Source of the DNA: Candidatus Moraniibacteriota bacterium
GTDB lineage: Bacteria; Patescibacteriota; Minisyncoccia; Moranbacterales; UBA9337
Length of the DNA: 14,664 bases
Direction of reading: 5' to 3'
NCBI GenBank assembly: GCA_003507475.1
Contig: DNVQ01000042.1
Span: 7,417-22,080 of the forward strand
The position numbers and the translations under genes were made by a program. The notes under the pieces are model-generated. The model did no database searches. It saw only the letters and a program-made list of their open reading frames with translations, and was not told the origin of the DNA. Below, piece after piece: positions 4,445-11,395 of this stretch. Position 1 is the first letter of the stretch. The number at the start of each line of letters is the position of its first letter.

Positions 4445-5737
4445 ATGATTGATAAGATAAACTCCTTAATTTTTTATGTATTTCTTTTTTTCCTCCCTTG
4501 GCAAACAATTTTCATTTTCAAAGAAATACAGATAGCTAACGAAAAATTCCAATATGGCACCATTGGGATTTATTTTTTTGAAATCGTTTTACTTTTTTGG
4601 GTTTTATTAAACTCCTTTTTATTAAAAAAATGCGATAATAAAAAATTATTATTTGCTGTCTTATTATTTGCTGTATATGTTACTTTTTCTGTTTTTTGGG
4701 CCCCCAACAAAATCTTGGCACTAAGTTACTTACTCCCATTAATTCTGGGAATTTTTTCTTTCTTAATTTTACAAAAAAAGATTTTGAATTTTAAAAAATT
4801 TACCTTTGTTTTTATTTTATCAATTTCCCTTCACGGCATACTAGGAATATATCAGTTTTTAAACCAAAGCGTTTATGCCAATAAATGGCTAGGTATCTCA
4901 GAACACCTTGCTTGGCAGGGGGGATCCTCGGTATTAGAAACTTCCACCGAAAGATTTCTGCGGGCGTATGGTGGAATGCCTCACCCAAATATTTTAGGAG
5001 GATTTTTAATCATTGCCATCCTCTTGGGAATAGGAGCTTATTTAAAAACTTCTTTTTTAGAAAAATACTGGAAGTATTTCCTGTTATTTATAATTCCCAT
5101 AAATTTTCTCGCTCTTTTGACAACTTTTTCTCGTTCCGCTTTGTTGGCTCTCTTTTTCGGCCTCCTTGTTTTATTTTCTTATTATATCTATAGTAAAAAA
5201 TTTATTAAAATTAAGAATATTCTATTTTTGAGCATCACTCTCTTTACTATTGGTATTTTATTTTTTTATTTATTTTCTAATCTTCTGACTAATCGCATAA
5301 ATATATCCTCCCGACTAGAAAAAAAATCAATCAATGAAAGACATTTGCTTATCAAAGAGTCTCAAAAAATCATCACCCAAAAATCTATTCTAGGAACAGG
5401 CCTGGGAAATTATACTTACACTATTTTAAAAAATAAAAAAGAAATACCTCAAGAAATTTGGCGTATTCAACCGGTTCATAATATTTATTTACTAATTTTT
5501 GCGGAACTAGGAATTATCGGATTCTCTCTTTTCTTATTTATCGTAATTTTTATAATTTATGATTTCTTAGAATCTTTTTCTAAGCAAAATACCAATCGCG
5601 TTATTTTTTCCACCATTACCCTCTCCCTTCTTATTCTTTCTTTGTTTGATCATTGGCTTTGGACCACCCATTCAGGAATTATTGTTTTTTGGATACTTCT
5701 TGGATTTTCCAGAGAAAAATATATCGGAGACTTTTAA
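4445..5737 (+). CDS. O-antigen ligase/polymerase-like membrane protein (Wzy_C/WaaL superfamily)
   Basis: It is predicted to polymerise or ligate lipid-linked polysaccharide on the outer face of the membrane. The 430-residue protein is almost wholly hydrophobic, with roughly ten to twelve membrane segments starting at residue 8. Family features are the long extracytoplasmic loop after about residue 288 ending in IQPVHNIYLLIFAELGIIG (H345), a conserved arginine region TTFSRSALLAL (R230), and FLRAYGGMPHPNILGG (171-186). The sequence cannot separate ligase (WaaL) from polymerase (Wzy); any O-antigen would be unusual if the host is a CPR bacterium, so exopolysaccharide, S-layer glycan or protein glycosylation are alternatives. 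The flanking flippase and glycosyltransferases support a polysaccharide role. Its last 66 bases overlap the end of the convergent glycosyltransferase gene. Start ATG at 4445; no Shine-Dalgarno. Confidence 0.85.
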   Translation: MIDKINSLIFYVFLFFLPWQTIFIFKEIQIANEKFQYGTIGIYFFEIVLLFWVLLNSFLLKKCDNKKLLFAVLLFAVYVTFSVFWAPNKILALSYLLPLILGIFSFLILQKKILNFKKFTFVFILSISLHGILGIYQFLNQSVYANKWLGISEHLAWQGGSSVLETSTERFLRAYGGMPHPNILGGFLIIAILLGIGAYLKTSFLEKYWKYFLLFIIPINFLALLTTFSRSALLALFFGLLVLFSYYIYSKKFIKIKNILFLSITLFTIGILFFYLFSNLLTNRINISSRLEKKSINERHLLIKESQKIITQKSILGTGLGNYTYTILKNKKEIPQEIWRIQPVHNIYLLIFAELGIIGFSLFLFIVIFIIYDFLESFSKQNTNRVIFSTITLSLLILSLFDHWLWTTHSGIIVFWILLGFSREKYIGDF

Positions 5738-6526
5738 GATCCTATATCTTAATAAATAAAAAAATCTTATGCTTTTTAAAAGATAACAACTCCCCCAACC
5801 GAACCATTTTTTATAATAATAATCTTGGGCCTTGAAGTATTGTAACTTTTGTTCATATTTTTTATTCGAACTCTTTCCCTCTAGGTGGTTAACTTCAAAC
5901 GAAGGAAAATAAATAACTTTTTTGTTTAATTTTTTTATTCTTTTGCACAAATCCACATCTTCATAATAAAGAAAAAAATTTTCATCAAATCCCCCCACTT
6001 TCATAAAGTCCTCTCTTTTTATAAACATACTGACTCCGCTTACCCAATCTACTTTAATTTTTTTCAAACTATTCCAAAATTTATTACTCCTTGCAAGACC
6101 AGCTTTGCCTTTTAATATTTCAGCCACACTCAAATCTGCTCCCACGCTCCATCTTTGAATCTCTCCTTCTTTTAAAATTTTTGGACCAATTACCCCCACT
6201 GACACATCGCTCTCAAATTCATTTATTATATCTTGAATATTATCTGAGACAATACTTGCGTCAGGATTAATAAAACAGATATATTTTCCTGTACTTATCT
6301 TTGCGCCTCTATTGTTGGCCTTGGCAAAACCAATATTTTTATTAATTTCTAGCATCCTTATGTTTTCCATGTTTCGATAAGAATTTTCTAATTTTATTTT
6401 TTTTTCGTCATTGTTAACAACAATAATCTCAAATTCAAAATTGATTACTTTTTTAAAAATAGAAACGATGCACGTTTCTAAATATTCTCTACTTTTATAA
6501 TTAAGCACAATAAAGGATACTTCCAT
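5672..6526 (-). CDS. Family 2 glycosyltransferase (rhamnosyltransferase-like)
   Basis: It is predicted to transfer a sugar from a nucleotide donor to a growing lipid-linked glycan at the cytoplasmic face. The 284 residues form a GT-A fold: N-terminal FIVLNYKSREYLETCI (5-20), the donor and metal region NPDA (87-90), a mid-domain WVSGVSMFIKR (161-171), and the acidic acceptor/catalytic block FLYYEDVDLCKR (185-196), with H214 in the conserved NHLEGKS. Donor and acceptor cannot be told from sequence. It is last in the minus-strand series flippase, glycosyltransferase, glycosyltransferase, 72 bp after the previous one, and its 3' end overlaps the convergent membrane gene by 66 bp. It is related to the preceding glycosyltransferase but differs widely, so any duplication is old. 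Confidence 0.92.
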   Translation of the reverse strand: MEVSFIVLNYKSREYLETCIVSIFKKVINFEFEIIVVNNDEKKIKLENSYRNMENIRMLEINKNIGFAKANNRGAKISTGKYICFINPDASIVSDNIQDIINEFESDVSVGVIGPKILKEGEIQRWSVGADLSVAEILKGKAGLARSNKFWNSLKKIKVDWVSGVSMFIKREDFMKVGGFDENFFLYYEDVDLCKRIKKLNKKVIYFPSFEVNHLEGKSSNKKYEQKLQYFKAQDYYYKKWFGWGSCYLLKSIRFFYLLRYRILKVSDIFFSGKSKKYPKNNNS

Positions 6527-6598
6527 AAAACTAAGATTCTATAATAAAATAAATTACGCACTTCAGACTCGGGCTTGTGATGGGATTATTTAAAAAAT

Positions 6599-7432
6599 TT
6601 ATTTAATTTCTTGATAAGCCTTTCTTACCAAAAGGGCTTTTTCTTTATTTATGCCTCTTTTGATATCGTAGTTATTTTTAACTTTTCTTGCCAATAGGTA
6701 ACCTTCTATATAAATTCTAATAAAAAAATTAGAATTTTTTCTAAAAAATCTAATGCCTGAAAAAACTAAATAATAAATTTTATTTAAACTTTCTGCGCTT
6801 TTTTCAAAATGAAATACACTTGCGACTTTAACTATTTTTAATTTAAAACCGGCCCTTGCTGCCCGAAAAGAAAAATCAGCATCTTCATAATAAAGGAAAA
6901 ACTTTTCATCCAAAAGTCCAATTTTTTTAAAAACATCTTTCTTTATTAACATGGCACACCCTGTTATATATTGTGTTTCCGATATATTATCCACATGCTC
7001 CGCTCTCATTTTTAACCAATTAATTTTTCCTCCAGAAAACCAAACTTTGTCACTATCGCCCCTATATATAACTGGACTCAAAATCCCAATCGCTTCGTCC
7101 TTCCGGGCTTCATCAATTAATTTAGTTAGGGAATCTTTTTCTATCAGGGCATCATTATTTAAAAGAAAAACATAATCTGCCATCTTTTCCAAGGCCCATT
7201 TTATGGCAACATTATTTCCTGCCGCAAATCCTACATTTTGATTATTTTTTATAAAATTAAACTTTCCAAAAGAAAGTCGTGCCTCCTCAAAGGATCCATC
7301 CATAGAATCATTATCAACCACAACTACCTGATAATTGGGGTAGCTTAATTTATATACACTCTCTAAAGTTTTTTTTAAAATATTTTTTCCATTATAATTT
7401 AAAATTATAATAAAAACCTTTGGATACTTCAT
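6599..7432 (-). CDS. Family 2 glycosyltransferase
   Basis: This 277-residue GT-A enzyme has VFIIILNYNG (6-15), VDNDSMDGS (39-47), the NNDA donor-site motif (92-95), ITGCAMLIKK (156-165) and the FFLYYEDADFSFR acidic block (178-190) with downstream H208. This arrangement is typical of the rhamnosyltransferase-like group (WcaA/RfbF style) that builds surface polysaccharide repeat units. It follows the flippase by 19 bp, so the two are almost certainly co-transcribed. The C-terminal 60 residues are basic, which could aid membrane association. Sugar specificity is unknown. ATG at 7432; no Shine-Dalgarno upstream. Confidence 0.93.
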   Translation of the reverse strand: MKYPKVFIIILNYNGKNILKKTLESVYKLSYPNYQVVVVDNDSMDGSFEEARLSFGKFNFIKNNQNVGFAAGNNVAIKWALEKMADYVFLLNNDALIEKDSLTKLIDEARKDEAIGILSPVIYRGDSDKVWFSGGKINWLKMRAEHVDNISETQYITGCAMLIKKDVFKKIGLLDEKFFLYYEDADFSFRAARAGFKLKIVKVASVFHFEKSAESLNKIYYLVFSGIRFFRKNSNFFIRIYIEGYLLARKVKNNYDIKRGINKEKALLVRKAYQEIK

Positions 7433-7451
7433 ATTTATTTAAAAATGATTT

Positions 7452-8873
7452 TTATTTTTGACCTGAAAACAATAAAATTTTGACTTCCTTAACCGTAATA
7501 GCTCTTGTTAACCATAAAAATAACCCGTAAGTCAAAACACTTCCAATTCCGGCATATGCAAAATTTAAATCACCAAACATCATCAAAAATAAAAACATAA
7601 AAAATCCGGATAAAAATATCCTCCCCCATCCCCTCATTGAAAATTTATAATCAACATATTTATGTACGAAATAAGTCGTCAAAACAACCACCAAAAATTC
7701 CGTTAATAAGGAAACGGCTGCTGCGCCATTATAAGAATATTTTGGTATAAGAATAAAATTTAATCCTATATTGAAAACTGCACAAAAAGATAAAACATAC
7801 ATTAATTTATTCTGAAGATTGGCAGCCAACAAAACACTATTAAAAAGATTGCCAAAAAATATAAAAGCCAAAGCCACTATCAGTATCCTTAAAACATTTG
7901 CTGAAACCGTAAATTCCTCTCCCCCAATTATATTTACCACATCTTCCGCCAAAAAAAATGTCCCAATTACCAAGGGAATTATCATAATAATAAAAACTTT
8001 GGCTGTTTCATTGATAACTTTAGCAAATCTTAACTTATCAGAAAAAACATAAACCGATAAAAGAGGTAAAATGAGACCAACCATCATGCCTGGAAAAAAA
8101 GTAATATTTTCGATAATTTTATAGGCCATATTATAAATACCCACTGCCTCACTTCCCTTTAAAAAAGATAATATAATAGTATCCATTTTAAAATATAAGA
8201 AAGTAACAAAAGCAGATATCCCAACCGGCAAAGACATCTTTAAAAATCTCTTCCAATAAACAAGATCAAACTCCAAGGAAAACTTAATATATTTTCGACT
8301 CAAAAACAGAACTGCCCCAAAGGTAAATACTGAGCTAGCTAAAACAGATGAGATAATCGCCAAGAAACCCCAATCATTTCTAACCGCCAACATTATAAAA
8401 ATAACCTGAAGTATTCTTCCTAATAACTCAGTAATAGTAACTTTATCCATTCTTAAGTTCTTCTGAAATACTCCATTAAAAACCATGTAAGAAGAAGAAA
8501 AGGTATAAGAAAGCGCTATGATCAAAATTCCTTTTTTAAGCTCCTCAGAGTAAGGCAAAAAAACAAAAAGCAAGGGCGCTATTATAAATAAAACCAAAGA
8601 ACTTAGGAGTCTTAAAGAAAAAACATTGCTCATTATCTTTTTTTCATCTGCATTTTGACGGGATATCTCACGAGTAGCCATCGAATATAATCCCAGATCC
8701 AAAATAGCTCCAAAAAAAGAAAGAAATGCCAAAACTGTCGCATAATCACCAAAACCCCCTATTCCCAAATATCTGGTAATAAAGCCGATGTTAACCAAAG
8801 CTAAAACTGTAGAACAAATTTTAGCAACGGTGCTAGCTGCCACATTATAGGCTATTTTTCGAGCAAGAGCCAT
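7452..8873 (-). CDS. Wzx-like polysaccharide flippase (MATE/MOP superfamily)
   Basis: It is predicted to flip lipid-linked oligosaccharide units across the cytoplasmic membrane. The 473 residues give about 12-14 membrane helices throughout. The N-terminus, MALARKIAYNVAASTVAK, begins like RfbX/Wzx proteins, and the first helices carry FITRYLGIGGFGDYATVLAF (30-49), the characteristic start of polysaccharide-biosynthesis family flippases. It lies 27 bp downstream of jag and 19 bp upstream of a glycosyltransferase on the same strand, forming a likely polycistron. The pairing with a Wzy/WaaL-like protein and two glycosyltransferases suggests a small Wzx/Wzy-type pathway, with other enzymes elsewhere. 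MurJ (lipid II flippase) belongs to the same superfamily but is less likely given the context. ATG at 8873; no Shine-Dalgarno. Confidence 0.9.
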   Translation of the reverse strand: MALARKIAYNVAASTVAKICSTVLALVNIGFITRYLGIGGFGDYATVLAFLSFFGAILDLGLYSMATREISRQNADEKKIMSNVFSLRLLSSLVLFIIAPLLFVFLPYSEELKKGILIIALSYTFSSSYMVFNGVFQKNLRMDKVTITELLGRILQVIFIMLAVRNDWGFLAIISSVLASSVFTFGAVLFLSRKYIKFSLEFDLVYWKRFLKMSLPVGISAFVTFLYFKMDTIILSFLKGSEAVGIYNMAYKIIENITFFPGMMVGLILPLLSVYVFSDKLRFAKVINETAKVFIIMIIPLVIGTFFLAEDVVNIIGGEEFTVSANVLRILIVALAFIFFGNLFNSVLLAANLQNKLMYVLSFCAVFNIGLNFILIPKYSYNGAAAVSLLTEFLVVVLTTYFVHKYVDYKFSMRGWGRIFLSGFFMFLFLMMFGDLNFAYAGIGSVLTYGLFLWLTRAITVKEVKILLFSGQK

Positions 8874-8900
8874 TGATTAAATTTTAAAATTCTTTTTATA

Positions 8901-9371
8901 TTAGAGAGATGTCGGTTTTATGACTACCCTTCTGTCATCGTCATTACCCGTGCTTTCTGTCGTAACCTCATCATTGTCAGCCAAAACCATATGTACCAAT
9001 CTTCTGTTATAAGCTGACATTGGTCTCATAACAACTGCTTTTTTTTCCAAAGCTACTTGTTTAGCTAAAGACTTGGCCAATTCAACCACAGAAGCTTCCT
9101 GATCTTTTTTGTAAGAGTTAACATCTAGAATAAATTTTATATTTTCATCAGTTTGTTTTCTTGCCAAAAGTCTCACAACATGCTGCAATGCTTGTAAATT
9201 ATCTCCATTTTGACCAATTATAAAACTAGCATCTTTCTGAGTTTTTATGTTGCAGATAAATTTGTTATCCTCGTCCTTGGAATCAATAATCTCTACCTCA
9301 CCCTCAAACCCTATTATTTTTAATAACTTCTCTGTCAAAGATTTTACTATTTGATTATTTTTTTTATCCAT
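8901..9371 (-). CDS. jag: Jag/KhpB RNA-binding protein (KH-R3H)
   Basis: A cytoplasmic RNA-binding protein that accompanies YidC in many bacteria and in Firmicutes influences cell elongation and division with KhpA. The 156 residues hold a KH domain with the loop IIGQNGDNLQAL (51-62) and a C-terminal R3H domain, RPMSAYNRRLVHMVL (116-130), with the R-x3-H pair R123 and H127. The long linker and distinct Jag-N domain of Bacillus Jag are absent; the protein starts close to its KH domain. The ATG at 9371 lies 4 bases past the yidC stop and is chosen because it starts the natural KH lead-in. An ATG at 9392, overlapping yidC by 17 bases and preceded by AAGGAAG, would add 7 residues and is a real alternative. 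It is the third gene of rpmH-yidC-jag. Confidence 0.92.
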   Translation of the reverse strand: MDKKNNQIVKSLTEKLLKIIGFEGEVEIIDSKDEDNKFICNIKTQKDASFIIGQNGDNLQALQHVVRLLARKQTDENIKFILDVNSYKKDQEASVVELAKSLAKQVALEKKAVVMRPMSAYNRRLVHMVLADNDEVTTESTGNDDDRRVVIKPTSL

Positions 9372-9375
9372 AAAT

Positions 9376-10128
9376 TTATTTTTTAGATTCATCTTCCTTT
9401 TTAAAAATATACAACTGCTGAAATACCGAAAACAATGTTGAAAACAACCAGTAAATTGAAAGGGCTGCCGCAAACTTAATTCCGATAAAAAGTGTCAAAG
9501 CTGGACCTAAAATCATCATCTGCTTATTCATAATTTCTGAGAAATCAGGCTCAGATTTATCGTTATCTTTTTCAATTTTGTTCAACTCCTTGTTTTTCTT
9601 ACTTTTATTTATCATCAACTTAGTTTGCCAAAATTGAGCCGCTGCCGCCAAAATTGCTATTGGAATACTTGGTTTCAATAAATCAACTAAACCAATAAAT
9701 GTCTTATTTATCTCCCCGGGATTTTGCACAAAAGAATAAAGATCCTTTCCATCAACCACAAGTCCCGCATCTGAAATATTTATAATCACCCTATAAATAG
9801 CAATTAAAAATATCAATTGAATTATTATTGGAAAACATCCCGAAAAAGGATTCACCTTGTTTTCCTTATAAAAATTCATTACTTCTTTGGTTTGCTTCTC
9901 TTTATCATTTTTATATTTAGTCTGAATTTTTTTCAACTCTGGCTGTATCTCTTGCATTCTTTTTTGAGATTGAATCTGTTTTTTTGACAAAGGAATAAGA
10001 GCTGATTTCAAAAGTATTGTAACGGCAATAATTGCGATACCAAAATCACCTCCCGGTATGACATCATAAAGAAAAATCAAAACATTATAAATTGGTTGAT
10101 AAATTAATTCGTGAAAAAGAGTAGTCAT
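9376..10128 (-). CDS. yidC: Membrane protein insertase YidC/Oxa1
   Basis: It inserts and folds inner-membrane proteins, alone or with SecYEG. The 250-residue protein is the short Gram-positive/Oxa1-like type without the large periplasmic domain of E. coli YidC, and no lipobox cysteine is visible at the N-terminus. Expected helices occur near residues 28-47, 96-116, 146-168, 204-216 and 218-238. The coiled cytoplasmic hairpin (about 48-92) is rich in K, Q and E, followed by the family block NPFSGCFPIIIQ (93-104). The position usually held by the groove arginine in the first conserved helix appears to be K41 (TILLKSALIPLS). A charged loop (about 172-200) is longer than usual. It lies 31 bp downstream of rpmH, because rnpA, which usually separates them, is not here. 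Confidence 0.95.
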   Translation of the reverse strand: MTTLFHELIYQPIYNVLIFLYDVIPGGDFGIAIIAVTILLKSALIPLSKKQIQSQKRMQEIQPELKKIQTKYKNDKEKQTKEVMNFYKENKVNPFSGCFPIIIQLIFLIAIYRVIINISDAGLVVDGKDLYSFVQNPGEINKTFIGLVDLLKPSIPIAILAAAAQFWQTKLMINKSKKNKELNKIEKDNDKSEPDFSEIMNKQMMILGPALTLFIGIKFAAALSIYWLFSTLFSVFQQLYIFKKEDESKK

Positions 10129-10159
10129 AATTAAAACTTTTTTGTTTTCTATTTAATAA

Positions 10160-10300
10160 TTAAACGGCCAATTTTTTTCTTCCTTTTTGTCTTCGTCTTT
10201 TAATAACTTCTTGTCCGTTAGTGGTACTCATCCTTTCCAAAAAACCATGGGTTTTAGCGCGTTTTCTTTTCTTTGGTTGATATGTTCTTTTTGTACTCAT
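10160..10300 (-). CDS. rpmH: 50S ribosomal protein L34
   Basis: Short gene of 46 codons plus stop. The product starts [20 protein letters not shown], then has [20 protein letters not shown] and ends KKLAV, matching L34 over its full length, including the KRTYQP opening and RR-K-GRKKL ending. It is a structural protein of the large ribosomal subunit and the classic first gene of the origin-proximal rpmH operon. It reads away from dnaA, as usual. Yet the next gene in its direction is yidC, not rnpA, and rnpA lies divergently 129 bp upstream. ATG at 10298-10300; no Shine-Dalgarno. Confidence 0.97.
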   Translation of the reverse strand: MSTKRTYQPKKRKRAKTHGFLERMSTTNGQEVIKRRRQKGRKKLAV

Positions 10301-10347
10301 ATATTTTTATACATTTTTTAAAATAATTATTTATTCAATGTTCTAAA

Positions 10348-10395
10348 ATTATCATATATATTACTATTTGTCGAGAGGTTTTGCATTTTTATTAT
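10348..10395. promoter_or_regulatory. Overlapping divergent promoters between rpmH and rnpA
   Basis: On minus, TCGACA (10369-10374) and GATAAT (10348-10353) form a rightly ordered -35/-10 pair with a short 15-bp spacer for rpmH. On plus, TTGTCG (10368-10373) and TATTAT (10390-10395) with a 16-bp spacer could serve rnpA. The two -35 elements occupy the same bases, so the promoters would compete. These are consensus matches in AT-rich DNA and are tentative. Confidence 0.35.
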
Positions 10396-10429
10396 TAAAA
10401 TGCTTTAATTGAAGCATAATCTTAAAAAT

Positions 10430-10780
10430 ATGTTTTCAAAAAAATATAAAATTGCTCAAAAAAAAGAATTTGATTTGATTTATAAAAAAAGCACTGTTTT
10501 TCACTCTGACTATTTAACAGTGTTTATTTTACCTAATAATTTAGACTATAGTCGCTTCTCTATAGTAGTCCCCAAAGCAGTTTCAAGTAAGGCAGTGGAA
10601 AGAAATAAAATAAAAAGAAGATTAAGAAATATATTTATTAATCTTAATATACCTCTCAACTCCCCTGTTGATGCCCTAGTAAAAACCATGCCCGGAATAG
10701 AAAAAGTACAAACAAATGTTTTGAAAGAAAAACTCGAAACTCTCTTTACGAAAATTAAAGATATGAAACTAAAAAAATAA
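10430..10780 (+). CDS. rnpA: Ribonuclease P protein component
   Basis: Protein subunit that helps RNase P RNA bind precursor tRNA and magnesium for 5' maturation. The 116-residue basic protein has the typical opening FSKKYKIAQKKEF (2-14), the central strand VFHSDYLTVFIL (23-34), and the signature RNKIKRRLRN (58-67), equivalent to the RNR motif. The start is taken as ATG at 10430, as most homologues begin M-L/F-P/S-K-K just here; a TTG at 10409 in frame would add 7 residues. The gene is on the opposite strand from rpmH and yidC, unlike the widespread rpmH-rnpA-yidC order. A hairpin (10782-10802) sits directly after the stop, and the first parS site is only 39 bp beyond the gene. Confidence 0.92.
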   Translation: MFSKKYKIAQKKEFDLIYKKSTVFHSDYLTVFILPNNLDYSRFSIVVPKAVSSKAVERNKIKRRLRNIFINLNIPLNSPVDALVKTMPGIEKVQTNVLKEKLETLFTKIKDMKLKK

Positions 10781-10781
10781 T

Positions 10782-10802
10782 ATCATACTATTTCAGTATG
10801 AT
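10782..10802 (+). terminator. Hairpin directly after rnpA
   Basis: ATCATACT-ATTTC-AGTATGAT is a perfect 8-bp AT-rich stem starting one base past the rnpA stop, followed by TTAAAT rather than a clean T-run. It is probably a weak terminator or 3'-end stabiliser; the stronger structure at 10929-10964 may act as backup. Confidence 0.45.
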
Positions 10803-10819
10803 TTAAATAAAAAAGAAAA

Positions 10820-10835
10820 TGTTCCACGTGGAACA
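10820..10835. promoter_or_regulatory. parS site 1
   Basis: TGTTCCACGTGGAACA is a perfect 16-bp palindrome matching the chromosomal parS consensus TGTTNCACGTGNAACA bound by ParB. It lies just after rnpA. Confidence 0.93.
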
Positions 10836-10928
10836 CTCTCTTTGTTCATAAAAAAGCAACCCGAAAGCACTAATTTTTCCCGATAATCCCTATATTTAAA
10901 GGGTTTTATTAAAGTTTAAAAACATCTC

Positions 10929-10964
10929 AAAAAACCACCGAGTGAGATTACTTGGTGTTTTTTT
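10929..10964. terminator. Bidirectional terminator-like hairpin
   Basis: AAAACCACCGAGT and ACTTGGTGTTTT pair with one bulged C and one G-U pair, around a GAGATT loop. An A-run lies on the left and a T-run on the right. It could end plus-strand transcripts running past rnpA and shield the parS and dnaA region. Confidence 0.6.
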
Positions 10965-10973
10965 AATATTCAT

Positions 10974-10989
10974 TGTTTCACGTGGAACA
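10974..10989. promoter_or_regulatory. parS site 2
   Basis: TGTTTCACGTGGAACA matches the parS consensus; it is palindromic except for one T/G arm difference. Confidence 0.93.
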
Positions 10990-11012
10990 AATTTTAATCC
11001 AGACATTTATTA

Positions 11013-11028
11013 TGTTCCACGTGAAACA
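11013..11028. promoter_or_regulatory. parS site 3
   Basis: TGTTCCACGTGAAACA is identical to a classical Bacillus subtilis parS form and is the exact reverse complement of site 2. It is centred 39 bp from site 2. Confidence 0.93.
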
Positions 11029-11125
11029 TTTTAACTTTTGATAAAAAATTTAAAAAAATTATTTTTAAATTTAATTTTCAGAATAATCATAAAAAGATCT
11101 TTATTTAAAAAATATCTCTATATGG

Positions 11126-11141
11126 TGTTCCACGTGAAACA
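11126..11141. promoter_or_regulatory. parS site 4
   Basis: TGTTCCACGTGAAACA, same form and orientation as site 3. Confidence 0.93.
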
Positions 11142-11168
11142 TTGTTACTATTTTGCAAAAAATAATAA

Positions 11169-11184
11169 TGTTTCACGTGGAACA
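11169..11184. promoter_or_regulatory. parS site 5
   Basis: TGTTTCACGTGGAACA, same form as site 2, centred 43 bp from site 4. Confidence 0.93.
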
Positions 11185-11260
11185 ATAACTTATATTTGTT
11201 TTATTTCTATACCAAAGAGAGTTTAATTTACCATAAAACCTCGTAAATAAAGGGATTGTG

Positions 11261-11278
11261 TAAAGTTTTGGAACTTTA
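11261..11278. repeat. Small AT-rich hairpin within the parS field
   Basis: TAAAGTT-TTGG-AACTTTA is a perfect 7-bp stem with a 4-nt loop, between parS sites 5 and 6. A T-run lies about 8 bases to its right, so a weak plus-strand terminator is possible. Confidence 0.35.
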
Positions 11279-11322
11279 TATATTATTTTTTAAGCTTGCT
11301 ATGAATATTTTTTAGTTATATT

Positions 11323-11338
11323 TGTTTCACGTGGAACA
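11323..11338. promoter_or_regulatory. parS site 6
   Basis: TGTTTCACGTGGAACA, same form as sites 2 and 5. Confidence 0.93.
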
Positions 11339-11362
11339 AAATAATCATAAAAAATATCTTTT

Positions 11363-11378
11363 TGTTCCACGTGGAACA
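11363..11378. promoter_or_regulatory. parS site 7
   Basis: TGTTCCACGTGGAACA, a perfect palindrome identical to site 1, centred 40 bp from site 6. It is the last site before dnaA. Confidence 0.93.
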
Positions 11379-11386
11379 TTCAAAAA

Positions 11387-11395
11387 TTATCCACT
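11387..11395 (+). promoter_or_regulatory. Near-match DnaA box
   Basis: TTATCCACT differs from the consensus TTATCCACA at the last base only. It lies 9 bp past parS site 7. Confidence 0.45.

Noticed and set aside
11038..11226. Open frame of 62 codons starting with TTG in the parS field
   Set aside because: It encloses parS sites 4 and 5, has a low-complexity composition (I, K, F, Y) and no start signal or family features; open by AT-richness.
10820..11378. GTTCCACGTGGAAC words as a Noc-binding site or unknown operator
   Set aside because: Noc sites have a different core (CCCGGG); the CACGTG core and origin location fit ParB parS.
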